The notes beneath the pieces were generated by a model. That model ran no database searches. It was given only the letters and a program-made list of their open reading frames with translations, and was not told where the DNA came from. From Flavobacterium bizetiae (GTDB lineage Bacteria; Bacteroidota; Bacteroidia; Flavobacteriales; Flavobacteriaceae): 42,587 nt of DNA. The position numbers were made by a program, and so were the translations under genes. The stretch lies in the NCBI RefSeq assembly GCF_902804475.1, contig NZ_CADCSU010000021.1, positions 1 through 42,587 of the forward strand, given 5' to 3'. This document shows, piece by piece, positions 42,586-42,587 of the stretch (the stretch's first letter is position 1; every line of letters starts with the position of its first letter).

Positions 42586-42587
42586 CT

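Larger units (their letters stand above)
41911..42587. other. Repeat-rich right end, no gene seen
   Basis: Beyond the tkt promoter and operator there is no coding region. It carries an 84-bp direct repeat (42193-42276 and 42340-42423), REP-like pair C with left arm 42299-42325, and a hairpin-like element near the edge (42515-42585). Confidence 0.7.

Overview
The window looks like a chromosomal segment of a Flavobacteriaceae member, most likely Flavobacterium. This rests on AT-rich DNA, Bacteroidota-type promoters (TAnnTTTG at -7), a SusC/SusD pair, an IPExxxVDY-family protein beside pyk and rnc, and a Nudix-type arabinose regulator. No phage, insertion sequence, CRISPR array or rRNA gene was seen. 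The assignment is inferred from content, not from a database search.

Region 1 (1-17000) is mostly housekeeping. A leftward block holds acpP, fabF, rnc, an IPExxxVDY gene and pyk. Rightward purN and rnhA follow. Next comes an ECF sigma factor with an overlapping two-helix membrane protein, facing a divergent small membrane protein (DUF6249-like) that carries the same ECF-type promoter. A PfkB kinase and a PurF-like amidotransferase follow. Then three near-identical 71-nt units lie in tandem, each with its own promoter, a hairpin and a GNRA-looped intrinsic terminator; I read them as a small-RNA gene family. After these come sodA, pth, ribosomal L25, prs, tRNA-Leu(CAA), a RelE/ParE-Phd toxin-antitoxin pair and an OsmC protein.

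Region 2 (17240-41910) is one functional unit for arabinan and L-arabinose. SusC/SusD import arabino-oligosaccharides. Two GH51, three GH43 and one GH127 enzyme degrade arabinan and beta-arabinofuranosides. AraB, AraD, AraA and an aldose epimerase carry arabinose to D-xylulose-5-phosphate. Transketolase and a TalC-type transaldolase feed it into central metabolism. A divergent Nudix-winged-helix regulator (AraR) lies between susC and tal-tkt. Six copies of a 21-bp imperfect palindrome, TAAGTGT-N7-ACAyTTA, sit before araB, susC (three in the susC-araR gap), araR and tkt, and so outline the regulon. No inner-membrane arabinose permease is present in the window.

Intergenic DNA is unusually rich in structured repeats. 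There are GTCA-headed hairpin pairs resembling REP/BIME elements (three sequence variants). Two copies of an ~80-bp element keep a common scaffold but have completely different hairpin tips of equal size. Many long inverted repeats are each built from a different short word. These, with the tandem small RNAs and the paired ECF promoters, are the parts most worth following up.
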